This document shows, one piece after another, positions 1 through 13,084 of a DNA stretch of 64,000 nucleotides. The notes under the pieces were generated by a model. It did no database searches and was not told the DNA's origin. It saw nothing but the letters and a program-made list of their open reading frames with translations. This DNA is from Nilaparvata lugens. Its lineage: Eukaryota; Arthropoda; Insecta; Hemiptera; Delphacidae. The translations under genes were made by a program, and so were the position numbers. The number at the start of each line of letters is the position of its first letter. Within the stretch, counting starts at the first letter, position 1. The stretch lies in the NCBI RefSeq assembly GCF_014356525.2, contig NC_052508.1, forward strand, positions 41,547,858 to 41,611,857, given 5' to 3'.

Positions 1-1881
1 TCAAGAGAAATGCACACAAATTCGCAGTAAGGAAAATTGTCATTCTTATTCAATGTCCATTAGATATTGATATACAGAGTGTTTCCGAACTCATTCACAA
101 TAGTCTAGGGTATTGTTCCTGGGTACAAAACTTATTCAAATATAATTTAAAAACTGTCCGAAAGTTCTCAGTCTCTCACACAGACGCCATTTTTTCTCAA
201 CAACTAAATAATGGCTGAACATACGGGAGTAGAATTTTTCGCAATGATTTATGACAACTAGAGAGATAACAGAACTTCAAGAAAGTACTGCAATTTTTCA
301 AATTCATGTAGCAAAATGACAGTCATTTAGAATTCTATTTCTCGAATATTATTTCTTTATTCATTCCTTCATTAAAACAATGAGTAAACCTTCAAAATGA
401 GGAAAAATAAGGTGACCTTGTGCTATTCCTCTCCCAAATTGAGATATAAGCTTACACATAGTCCGAAACAGGTTGATAACCGAAAAACCGATCATCTTAC
501 AAAAAAAAAAACACGAGGATAACTTCTTTGGAAAAAGCCTGTAAACTAATTCGTTATTATTGAATTCGAAATTAAACTATTACACAGTTTTTGGCATAAC
601 CCTGTTGTGCCTCCCCAAATAAGTGTGATAATTGTACATAATTTAATAAATTGATATTGATATTGATTTTTGAATTAGATTTCAATAGTATATTTGCAAG
701 AGCATTAATTTTATAATGGTCCAAGAAGAATTGGAAATATTGGAAAGAGGTTCCTCTTTCTAAACTGCTTAGTTATCTTAGTCTTTCTTCACTCAACTTT
801 GGCCTTGAATAGAACCAGCTTTCCAGGGCTTGACTGGTGATAGTTTTTCATTCTGTCATTCTATCTAGCTCTATTATCCGTTAATACCTGCCATGCTACT
901 CTTCCAGGCGAATGACTGGAGCCAGAAGCCCTACTCAGGTGCACTATCCATTACTGCGAGGTTCGAGTGGCGGCCAGGCTCTATATGCAGGAGAACAGCT
1001 GATAGAGATGGACAGGTATGGGCAATGAGGCTTTGCACACTGCACTGAACAGTACACGGCAGATAGTAGGAGTACAACCGACCGAGTTGAAGAGGTTTTC
1101 CGAGTAACAAAAGATCCAATTTCACCACACGCAGGCCCACGAGCGCACAAGAGTTTGAGCCCTTACTTTTATTGTGCAAGTCTGTTGAACAGCCCTTAGC
1201 TAAGCCTCGTCAGCACTGCAGCCGTGACAAGAGGGAAGAAGAACGGAAGAGAGGAGCAGACAAGACAAGGTACTCAAATCTCTCTCTTTCCATGTAGTGT
1301 GGCTTCGTTCCTCCTCTATCAAACTATCATCTCTCTTCCTCAAACGCTCATCACTTCCCCTCCTCACAATACTCTCCTCTCTATCTATTCCAAAACTAGA
1401 CTTTTCTCATGTACATATCCTCTGAAATGTCATTCATTTCTAATAAACACACAATTTCAATTCAAACTTTACTACGAAATGATGTATCGAAGAGTGGGCA
1501 TCTCGTGAATGCTGTCACAAACTTCATTCTTGTTTTAGTGGCAGTGGACGATTTCAATGGAGTGTGAGAGGTCAATGGAAGAAATAGACATTGAAGAGAG
1601 TCTGGAGATTGATTTTATTAGTAGTATTTAAGTATAAATTATTTCGAGTTCCAAAATTATCCTATCATCAAGACTAGTGAAGGATTCATGGAAAATCAGA
1701 AGAGAGTTCTATTCTCATAATATAGAAATGTATTCCATGATTTGAAACTTTATTGATGTATTTTATATTGGAATGGAATTACTCGTATCAAGAGTCAAAG
1801 TCTTCTCTTTTCCTCTTTATGAAAATTTCTGAACTACAAAAAATCATTTTTTAATATAGTATATGTATAATATATAATTTT
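1..1881. other. Non-coding stretch with a possible LINE 3' tail
   Basis: No supported gene. Open frames here are short and show no recognisable motif. Around 646-670 the sequence AATAAA followed by tandem TTGATA units looks like the 3' tail of a non-LTR retrotransposon inserted on the plus strand, but no coding remnant upstream could be recognised. The rest is A+T-rich unassigned DNA. Confidence 0.4.
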
Positions 1882-2959
<1,078 letters not shown>

Positions 2960-4167
2960 GTGTTTCTATAATTGCTATTGCAATATTGTTCTTGTGCAAT
3001 AATATTTTTCTTCCCGTATTTGAAAATCTTCATCTAAATTCACGTAGGTGTTTCAATTGAAAACTTAGGAATATTTATAATGAATTACCAGATATTGTGC
3101 TGATTTAATCATCACTATCTATAATCTGAGGCAATAAAGTATTTATTACAGTTAAAAAGGTTAACCGAAGCTCTTCATTCCAATAAGTAGTTGATATCCG
3201 CATCTTTAAAGGGAATATCCCATTAATTTTATTTTATTCCACCAATACCAATCAATTCAATGAATTACATTTGTGTTCATATCTATTCTGAACATTCTAT
3301 TGCAGAAATTACTTTTCCCGCAGATCATTCCTAATCTAACCATTCAACAGTGGGAATGAGTAATTTTGATTCTCTATCTTTTCAAATTCTTTATAAGAAT
3401 AACAGACTGTTATTAATAGTCAGTGCAATATATGAGATATTATCCATATGGAATCACTTGAAATACGAAGTCTCCGACACCGAAACTCTTGTCAAGGTTA
3501 ATTGTTTCCCCTATATCAATCCTGAACGATAGATCTCATGGTTGAGTTACTTTTCCAGTAATGAATAGTCCATTGAGTCTCAAAAAACACAATCGAAAGC
3601 TCAGTTAATCATCATTCTTATCATCAGTAACAGAATATTTACACTTTCATGAGCAGTATTTATTCACCAACCTTTACGATAGTACCACACTCAATACCGT
3701 ACAGCAATTACCCAATTAGCTACATGCACTGATATTGAATATTAAGTACGGTAGGTATTGTACAGCTGTCGAGACAACAGACTGTGAATGACATTGTACA
3801 AGCTGTCTCGGCTTTTGGCTCAATGATTAGGCTCACCTGCATTAACTAAAACATGATCAATTATGACTGTGATATCACTGTTCCAATAGAATGATCAATG
3901 CTGATAGTAGCCTACTGGAGATATTCCATACATCCAATAGAGTTGATATAAACCCGTTATTAATCATTCATGACTTAATGTCAGAAAATATACTGGTAGT
4001 TCAGTGGAACTCGCTAGACTCACTAACATCACTACTCACACACGCCCGCCTATTCACACATAAACACACATATAAAGAGTATGATGATAATGCAATATGA
4101 TCGCTGGAGGACGCTGAGAAATAGAAGTTCTTTACACTTTTGAGCTAGGATGCACAGTTGAAGAGAT
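2960..4167. other. Unassigned non-coding stretch
   Basis: A+T-rich sequence between two A copies in opposite orientation (A1 plus, A2 minus). I see no gene, no conserved motif and no clear repeat boundary. A short CA-rich run occurs near 4037-4072. Confidence 0.5.
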
Positions 4168-5035
<868 letters not shown>

Positions 5036-5356
5036 ACATGTGTGATTTATATATGTGATACATTAAATAATATCGCTTTGAAGCGCTGAGTTGAATGAGC
5101 TCAATTTGAACCTGATTCGATAAAGTATTGAAAAGTTAGGTTGATTTTTAGGGTAAAATTGCCGAATAAAGGGCCTCCATCTTGAAACGGGGATGAATTC
5201 CAAAAGTCAAATATATACGTTACTGCGCCTTGTTTCAAAGTACTTGTAAACCAAATGTTATCCAAATCAGTCCATAACTGCAGCTGTAACTGCGGTACAA
5301 ATAAACAGACAAACGCCAATTTACTTGAAACATTCGCTTCTCTTATTCAATTATTA

Positions 5357-5668
5357 TTGATGATTACCGTATCATATTCCATTAGATCATGATTTATGTC
5401 ATTGTTCTAAGAAATGTAGTTTGAAACTAATAAAGTTTTTTAAGAATAAAGTGTAAGCCTTGCGCACAAGACTGTGAATCGCATGATGGCGACGGGAGCG
5501 GGAGAATCTTGAAACAGTTGTTATTGAAATAGTCGCAGTCGCCGTTATGCGATTCGCAATGGAGGCTTCCACTTGACTATCATCAAGTTTCAAACCAAAT
5601 TTCTTCAAACAAGAGAAACAAAGAGAGGAACAATCATGATCTCATAGAATATGATATGGTAATCAATA
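5357..5668. mobile_element. Foldback/MITE-like element of about 310 bp
   Basis: The left side (GATTACCGTATCATATTCC...GATCATGATT...) is answered on the right by its inverse (...CATGATCTCATAGAATATGATATGGTAATC). The inverted match continues inward through TTTGAAACT to a central pair, GAATCGCATGATGGCGAC and GTCGCCGTTATGCGATTC. Arms are roughly 140-150 bp with some indels and the loop is very short. No protein is encoded. I could not define a target duplication. Confidence 0.7.
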
Positions 5669-6198
5669 CTGTATTTTCTGACAACATAAGCTTGTAGTTA
5701 GGAAAAGAGAATAATAATTGACTTTTTCCAGATGTTGATTATCTCAGGTAATTGAGCTATCATAGTGAGAACTTCCCGTGTTATCGGTAGGGCACGTTTT
5801 TGTCGTTCCCGGCTGAACTATGACAGACTTGAATTATATATATTTAGTCGTGCGGAACTAGTCAGGTGATCCCCAACAATAAAAGCTTTATGAATATTAT
5901 TATTAGTAAAGAAATTGACTCATCAGATCTAAAAAAATCTACTTCTATAATATCATCCAACATTATGATTGGGGTTTTATGATCAGAAACATTGTTTACC
6001 TAGCTGTTTCATTGTCAATATTGAGGAGAAATCAGTGAAAGAAAAGGAAATATACATAGTTTTGTACTTACGGAGCAAGGCAAGACTTTAAAATTTCGCC
6101 AGTTGTTTTACGACTTCTTTCCTTGCGTCTGCTAGGCCACGAGGGAAATAATCGGGATTCTGTTTTCTTGCAATTTTTCTTCTTTTTTCAATTTCCAG

Positions 6199-6489
6199 AT
6201 TGGACTGCAGCGATCCATCTTGCTTGTGCGAATCCCCTCGCAGGGCATCACAATACCGGATTAGACTACATAATTTGGGGGCTGCACACTTGGACAAATG
6301 CCCACTGCTACCATTCAACTGAAAAATTATCATACATCGAGCTGAATACTCGTGGGCTCTCCTCCTATCGTGATGTGCTGTCGACTCCCCCGCACAGCAA
6401 CAAGATTGATCATTTTCTCGGTTCAGACGACAACCCTCTATCCTGTCTGAATCATCAGAAAGTGCACAGAGATGGAATCGCAGGACGAG
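6199..6489 (+). other. Exon-like block, identity unknown
   Basis: A pyrimidine tract ending in TTTCCAG at 6198 is followed by 291 bases (97 codons exactly) with noticeably higher GC than the surroundings, then GACGAG/gtacaa, a good donor context. One frame is open across the block and reads AAIHLACANP near its start. The opposite strand is also open over the same region. A frame containing DCSDPSC closes early. I do not recognise a domain. It may be an isolated host exon, a decayed gene fragment or chance. Confidence 0.25.
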
Positions 6490-6838
6490 GTACAACAAGA
6501 TACCATCTTCCGAATTCCACTCAGATTTTATCACATTGATAGTTGATTCACAGAATAATTGCTAAGTTGAGGTGAACAATACCCATTCATTGCCTCTAAG
6601 TCCATGGGATGTCTCTGTTGCTGGCGAAGTGAGAGATCAGTACTATTCGTATTCAGTATGTTTGATTATTTTTAAAATCAGTCAAAATGATTATTTCTTG
6701 TCAGAAAAAACAAATAACATTACAGGTACTCATCTATTCTGGATTTTCACGTTTCAGGTACTCTATTGCTTATTGGAAGGTGGTGTTTGACTCTCATACC
6801 TGTGAACAGAGAATACCTGTTATTAAAATTGATATATT

Positions 6839-7718
6839 GGGCCATATGAATAGAGTTGGGCATGTGCTTATACTTCTAAAATATGGAGCATTTGCTTCAT
6901 TTTCTATGAATAAACGTGAGCAAAAGCTTTTGCTCATGGTCATCAAAAAAATAGTTCGAGCATTTGCTCAAAAGGAAAAGCTTTTGCTCAAAATTGTATG
7001 AATAAACTAGAGCATTTGCTCAACTTTTAAAGCAAACTCTTCAAAAAAGGTGAGTCTAGTAGTCTAGAGCAGCTTATCACCTTTTGCTCATAGTAAAATG
7101 GCTCAACTAATTCGTATGAGGAAGAGGAAACTATACCAGATACGATCACAACCAATAGTTGAGAACTATAAAACTCTTTTTAGATTCAACCATGATATAT
7201 ATCACCATTATCCCTACAAAAGAATGAATACAAAAGATAGCTCCTGTTATAAAGATAGCCATCACAAAATAGGAAGTAGGCATTTAAGAAGATGATACAT
7301 ATAAGTAGCTGTAGACGATTATAAAAAGGCTATTGATATTATAAGAATATGCTGGAGATTATTATAGAGATGACATTTTTTCACGCCATTATTTCAAAAT
7401 TCTAAACTCAACTAACTCAAACCCTATTCATAAATAGAAAACAGAGCAGACGACGCAAACACAAGCGGTGCACCCTACTTGCATATTTAGCGCTATAAAA
7501 ACAATCTAAGGCTATAAAAGCGAATCAGCTGATGGAAAATCTTCAAAATACATGAGCATTTGCTCCAGAGTTCGGGAGCGTAAGATAACAGTATAAGGTA
7601 AAGCTTATTCATATAAAAATGAGCAAATGCTTTTGCTTCTACCGTTTGCTCATGAGCAAAACCTTATGCTCCATGCTCTTGCTCATGAGCATTTGCTCTG
7701 GTTTTATTCATATGGGCC
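6839..7718. mobile_element. 880-bp MITE with GGGCC ends and internal GAGCATTTGCTC motifs
   Basis: The left end GGGCCATATGAATA is answered by TATTCATATGGGCC at the right. The flanking trinucleotide ATT occurs on both outer sides (6836-6838 and 7719-7721), a plausible target duplication of PIF/Harbinger length. Inside, short palindromes based on GAGCATTTGCTC and AGCAAAAGCTTTTGCT recur near both ends. The 65-residue frame at 7098-7295 shows no transposase motif. Probably a non-autonomous DNA transposon; superfamily assignment is inference. Confidence 0.65.
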
Positions 7719-8236
7719 ATTATGTGCGGAGATATTACTTAAATGAATTGAAACTGACATATAATAGTATTTGCTCTACAGTGATGATTGAATCAGCTGA
7801 AGCTCAGATACAATGTACACGATCTACTCTTTAAACTGACATCACAATCTTCTGCATCTATCAATACTAGTAGTTCTGGGAACAGTAGACCTCGCGCAGT
7901 TATAACAACGTCCCAAACCATAAGCACATCCACACTGATGCACTAACTATTTATTTGATCAGATCATGCTTACACAAGATTTAATTATCATATAACGCTT
8001 TCCGGAATTTATCGCGAGAAAACCAGAAGATATCTAGGCGCCCAGACGAGCTGTTATAAGTTCTTTGCAACCTATCTAATAGTGCATAAAAATTGCATTC
8101 AATGAGGCATGCAATTTATAGTCTACACAGCTGTTAATTTTTTACCAAGTTACATTGAGATATTGAATTGCATGCGTCATGGCATGCAATTTATAGTCAA
8201 CTCGACAGTTGATTTATGATGAATAATTCCATAGTC
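7719..8236. other. Unassigned DNA with a short direct repeat
   Basis: No gene. The motif GGCATGCAATTTATAGTC occurs twice about 75 bp apart (near 8105 and 8182). The sequence ATTCCATAGTC at 8226-8236 recurs at 11721-11731, on the other side of the X1 element. Confidence 0.5.
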
Positions 8237-11200
8237 TGACTGGCAGGGCACCCGAGCTTAGCTACGGGAATTAAAAAAAAAAAGATTATTTTTGTGAATC
8301 TATACTTATAAAATTCTTATCTCACTGACTCACTGACTCATTGATCACGATTTCTGGAAAACTACTGGATGGATTGCAACAAAACTTGGAATATAGCTTC
8401 CTTATACGTCCTAGGTGCTCACTAAGAAATCTTTTGGCAATATTTCAACTCTAAGGGTGGTTTTTAAGGGTTTAAAGTTCGTCTTTTAGCATGTATATTC
8501 TTCTTCTTTTCCATATCTCTTAATTATAATAGAAATGTCCATATCATATGTTACTATAGAACTATAATCTAGAGAGAGTACCTCTTCAAAACAGTTGTTA
8601 ACTGGCAACTAAATTTATAATTTTGTCAGGTTGGCATCAAGTTGAGATGACTTCATTGGGTTTTATTTTTCATAAAACAAACTTTTATGACGGGAGTTGC
8701 TTCTATCAATTGATCCTATCCCATCAAGACTAATTTTGTTAGTATATCCGACTGATCACGAAAACTGCTTAAACAATTTCGATGAAATTTAAATGATTCA
8801 GTATGATAATGGAGGGCATTTTAAAACTTCAGAAGTGTCCGTTGTGGAAAGAATGAGGAAATTCGGCCGAAATCTAACTTGGGCGAAAGGAAGGGGTTAT
8901 TTATTAAAACGGCCAAATAGCTGTTGTTGCTTTTCCTAATGTAAAAATATCTTCCATAGAATTAAGGCGCTTTTTCCATGAATTATTCTCAAACATTGAT
9001 TGTTGAACATTGAGAAAATAGAAGGTAACTTTCGAAAAAATATTGGAGAATATGCATAACAATTCGTTGACTGTCCGTATTCCTCATTAATAGCATCAAC
9101 CTTCCCCATTAAAACAATGCTGACGACACATTGATGTGAATCTTGCTATAATTTGGTTACTTTAGATCAGATGAAAACAAAAGCCATACGAATTTACTAG
9201 ATGAAGATAATAATGTTGATGATCGCTACTGTTCCAATTTCAATCATGTTTGAAATTTCTACTTTTGATGCCAGCTGTTATTATTATGTGGAATAAGCTC
9301 TCATTGAATGGAATCATAAAAATCATTGAAGTTAATAAATTATACTAAGAAAGCAATTTCTGTTTGGATATGTGTGTTTGTTGATATGTATGTATGTCGG
9401 ACGGATCTCGAAAACGGCTCTAACGATTTTGATTGAATCAGGAGTATACGGTAGTGTGTTTGCGATAAAAAAACATAGTTTTGGAACAGGTCTCAACTCT
9501 GGGAAGATTTGCTGACGTTCCTTGAGAAAGGATTATTGGTGCCTCAAGTAGCAGCTGATCGGGAAAAATCTGGTGTGGCGCACTCACACAGCTTCCCTTG
9601 CCGTTATGAAAATTGATCACCTAGACGCGCATCTCAAGTCTATACTTATAAACAATTATTTGAGCTAGCTGGTGACAGGGCAATAACGCTGGAGACATAC
9701 GAGGTCTGCTATCTCTTCATAGTGAATCATGTAATATAATCAACAGTTGCCAACAGTTTGCAATTGGATAATCACATTTTCTCGAAATTCGTACTTATTT
9801 TAAATTTTCGGTGAAAATGTTACTGAACATTAATTGTAGAGATCTTCATGCTCAATCTTTTCCACTTGAATTTTTTCGTTTTTATTGTATCTGAAGCCTG
9901 ATAATTGAGAATCTAGAATCAAACTTTGCATAGATGGGACGGAGCTCCTGAAATTTTTACAGATATGGGACTCATGGCAGTTGATAGAACCTATCAATGA
10001 CTATTTTAGGTATAAATTGAATCAAAATCGTTGGGGCCGTGTTGAGAAAATCGCGAAAAACCCTGTTTTTCACTACATTTCCGCCATTTCAGCCGTAATC
10101 TTAGATTGCATTTGATCGAAATTGTTCGTGACGGAACCTTATATTGTAAGGATCTGAAGTTCCAAATTTCAAGTCATTCCGTTAATTGGGAGATGAGATA
10201 TCGTGTACAAAGACGCACATACACTCATATACACACACACACACACACACACATGCAGACCAAAACCCAAAAACCACTTTTTTTGACTCAGGGGACCTTG
10301 AAACGTATAGAAATTTGGAAATTGGGGTACCTTATTTTTTTCGGAAAGCAATACTTTCCTTACCTATGGTAATAGGCCAAGGAAAGTAAAAAGTTTTTCA
10401 TAGTCTGTTGAAAACGTAAGATTGTGTGATCAAATGAAGAAGATCATAATAGCTGTAGTTGAGTTACAAAATTGAATTTTGGTGACCTTATTAATTTTAA
10501 AACATTGCAGTAAACATGGAACATCTGGAAGAATAGGTTCAGAAAGTGATCGGATGATAGCAAAAGAAATTTGAAATCGATCTTTCCAAACATATGGTAG
10601 TTGAATGTAATGTTCATTGTGAGGTGATAGAAATGAGACTAATTTCTTCAGCTTCTGTTATATTGGTTCCTCTGTTGATCCATGTTTGTATGCTGCCATG
10701 GCCTTGAGAGAGCCAGTTGCACTGTCTTAGTCAGTTGCATAATTCATAATCTGGACTAAATATCACGAGTACCAATCAGAGAAGCCTTCTATTGAAAAAA
10801 ACCTGCTCTGATTAATTCTCATGGAATTTAATCCTGATTGGAATTGAACAGGCTTTTGTGCTAATGGGCCTGATATTTTCGTGTTTCAGAATCAGCTAAA
10901 AACTAAATCGAAAAAAAACATGATATTCCATCAGCTGCTCCTATTTCCTTCCATGATGTCATTACAAGACACATGACAAATCTATTGATAGATAATAGAT
11001 CACAAGTAAGAAATAAAGTTGTCAATTTAGATAGAAATGAAATTGAGTTACATGTAAGTTTACATCCAAATTTTCTTCCCTAATCTTTTGTTTCAAGCTA
11101 AGATCAAAGAATGAAATCATATAATGGTAGTTAATAAACAAAGAGATTGAATAAACTCTATTCAGATTCATGCAAATTCACATTAAATTGATCCCACTTT

Positions 11201-11720
11201 GATATTTATGATAGTAAAGTTTAGGACATGAGAAATCAGCCACAATAAATGTTATACTAACTATTATGAATGGACTCTTATGTATGAATGGACTTCCATG
11301 TAGAAAGAATCAGTGGATTGACTGCTTTTACACTTTTGGATAAGAGATCCATGAATACCAGAGTGATCAAATTCCGAATCAACTTAATTTGGAATTCATT
11401 CTTCAATTGCATCAAGCAAAATCAAAAATAATATGATCACTGCTAATTTGATAACTGTCAACGGGAGATATTAATCGCCAATGAATAAAGTCGAGGTTGA
11501 CTTTTGAGCCCCGCCCAATATTCTACAAAATTCGATGCAATCAGACTAATATTCTATAGAACACTTCCAACACATCAATTAATTATTCGAATGATTTGGC
11601 TCAATAATATCCATGCCAAGTTGTGGCCCAATCTCAAAAACTATTATAACAATTTTGATAGAATTTAGATTATAAATATTTCACAAAAATAGTAATATAT
11701 TTTAATTCCCGTAGCGAAGC
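8237..11720 (-). mobile_element. Repeat family X, copy X1, about 3.5 kb including a nested A copy
   Basis: Both ends carry the same inverted terminal motif. The left has GCTTAGCTACGGGAATTAAA and the right has TTAATTCCCGTAGCGAAGC, each followed inward by a TATTTTTGTGAA-like stretch. An 11-bp sequence, ATTCCATAGTC, flanks the element on both sides (8226-8236 and 11721-11731), consistent with a target duplication. The body is non-coding and aligns by eye, in inverse, with 45567-48965 and with 24838-26640. A CTCACTGA microsatellite lies near 8325. The subterminal hairpin at the left (CCCGAGC...GCTACGGG) resembles that of family C. The superfamily is unknown. Confidence 0.7.
9564..10393 (-). mobile_element. 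Repeat family A, copy A3, nested in X1
   Basis: A full-length minus-strand copy with a short CA array (10229-10252). It interrupts X1 between 'cagctgatc' and 'catagtctgttg'; the uninterrupted sequence is present in the other X copies near 25215-25240 and 46650-46680. The junctions are A/T runs (GAAAAA on the left, AAAAAG on the right), so any target duplication is hidden in the run. Confidence 0.85.
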
Positions 11721-12423
11721 ATTCCATAGTCATTTATAATCCAAATTCTAACAAAATTGTTATAATCGTTTTTGAGATTAGGCCACAACTTGACATGATA
11801 ATCATTGAGTCAAATCACTTGAATAATTATTGATGTGTTGGAACTGCTCTGTAGAATAGTAGTCCAATTGCCGAGAATTTTGTAGAATTTTGAGCGGGGC
11901 TTAAGAATCGACCTCGAATTTATTCATTGGCAATTGATATTTCCCGTTGACAGTTATCAAATAAGCAGTGATCATGTTATTTTTTCTTTTGCTTGATGCA
12001 ATTGAAGATTAAATTCCAAAATAAGTTGATTCGGAATTTTATGACTCTCGTATCCATGGATCTCTTGCTTATTCTGAAGTTTTGGCATAGCATGACACTT
12101 AATTTTCGTTTCACTTATTCAAAAGTGTGAAAGCAGCCAATCCACTGATTCTTTCTTCCATTGAAGTTCATTCATACAAAAGAGTCTATTCATAATAGTT
12201 AGTATAACATTTATTGTGGCTGATTCCTCATGTACTAAACTTTACTATCAAACATATTAAAGTGGGACGAATTTGCATAAATCTGAAAGGAGTTTATTCA
12301 ATCACTTTGATTATTGTCTACCATTATATGATTTCTTTCTTCGATCTTAGCTTGAAACCAGAAGATTAGGGATGGAAATTTGGATGTAAACTAACATATG
12401 ACTCAATTTAATTTCTATCTAAA
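11026..12423. repeat. Large inverted repeat formed by two head-to-head X copies
   Basis: The sequence 11026-11677 is the inverse of 11732-12423, with scattered differences and indels and a spacer of about 54 bp centred near 11705. Matching landmarks include TTTAGATAGAAAT and ATTTCTATCTAAA at the outer ends, and GATTATAAAT and ATTTATAATC next to the spacer. The left arm is the 5' end of X1 and the right arm the 5' end of a second X copy. The single arm also exists alone at 45600-46055. Confidence 0.85.
11732..12423 (+). mobile_element. Repeat family X, copy X2, 5' part
   Basis: First part of a plus-strand X copy, matching 45605-46060 but retaining about 200 bp absent there. It lacks the outermost 40 bp including the CTACGGG motif. 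It stops at CTATCTAAA, where element C is inserted, and resumes at 24838 with TTGACAACTTTAG, which is the continuation found in X1 and X3. Confidence 0.75.
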
Positions 12424-13080
12424 ATATCGGGGCACCGAGCTTCCCTTGTTGTTTATATATTGATAAACCGAACACAATTATTAAAAATGATTGGGGAAGT
12501 ACTAACAGGCACAGCCCAAAACTGTTTCTTCCCCGAATTTCGATTTATACACTATAAATAGTCCAAAAAGTAGGTTATGTTCCATACACTTGAATCCAGA
12601 TCCAATTCTAATACAAACATTTGAAAACAGAAAAGTTCTGATTTAGATTGTTTACAGACCTAGTTAATTGAATAACAAAAAACACTCACTAGTCACTTAA
12701 AACTGTAAAATAATGATTAACTTTGAAAATTATGATATACTCCAATTCAGGATGATATACCATATCATGTCAACAAATCAGATTATTTTGATCAAGTCGA
12801 TTAAAATTTGTTGATTCAAAGCTGGACATAATTCTATCTCTCTCCTACACAGGCAATCGCATCTTCTGTTATCGACAGACGACGAAATTATTATCTGTTT
12901 TTCCAAGTATGAATAAATATTATCCTTTTTAAGTCCATCAGCGAGTTTCCCAGGGGTGAGACCTAGTGCAATCGATTTTTTATATCATAAAACTACTATG
13001 TTCCAAATTTCGTGAAAATCGTTAGAGCTGTTTTCGAGATCAGTTGGACATACATAACCATATAAAGAAATTGCTCTCTT

Positions 13081-13084
13081 AATA
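13081..13084. repeat. Target-site duplication AATA, left copy
   Basis: AATA directly precedes the 5' LTR and recurs at 24826-24829 directly after the 3' LTR. Removing the element and one AATA gives CTCTTAATATAATAGGA, which matches the unoccupied paralogous site near 42354-42372 (inverse) and 57878-57893. Four bases is a usual duplication length for Ty3/Gypsy integrases. Confidence 0.9.

Noticed and set aside
6199..6260. DCSDPSC in one frame, reminiscent of teneurin cysteine-rich sequence
   Set aside because: That frame closes soon after and the following residues do not continue the pattern; a seven-residue match is not enough.
7098..7295. 65-residue basic frame inside the GGGCC MITE as a transposase remnant
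   Set aside because: No DDE or DNA-binding motif and no continuation in neighbouring frames.
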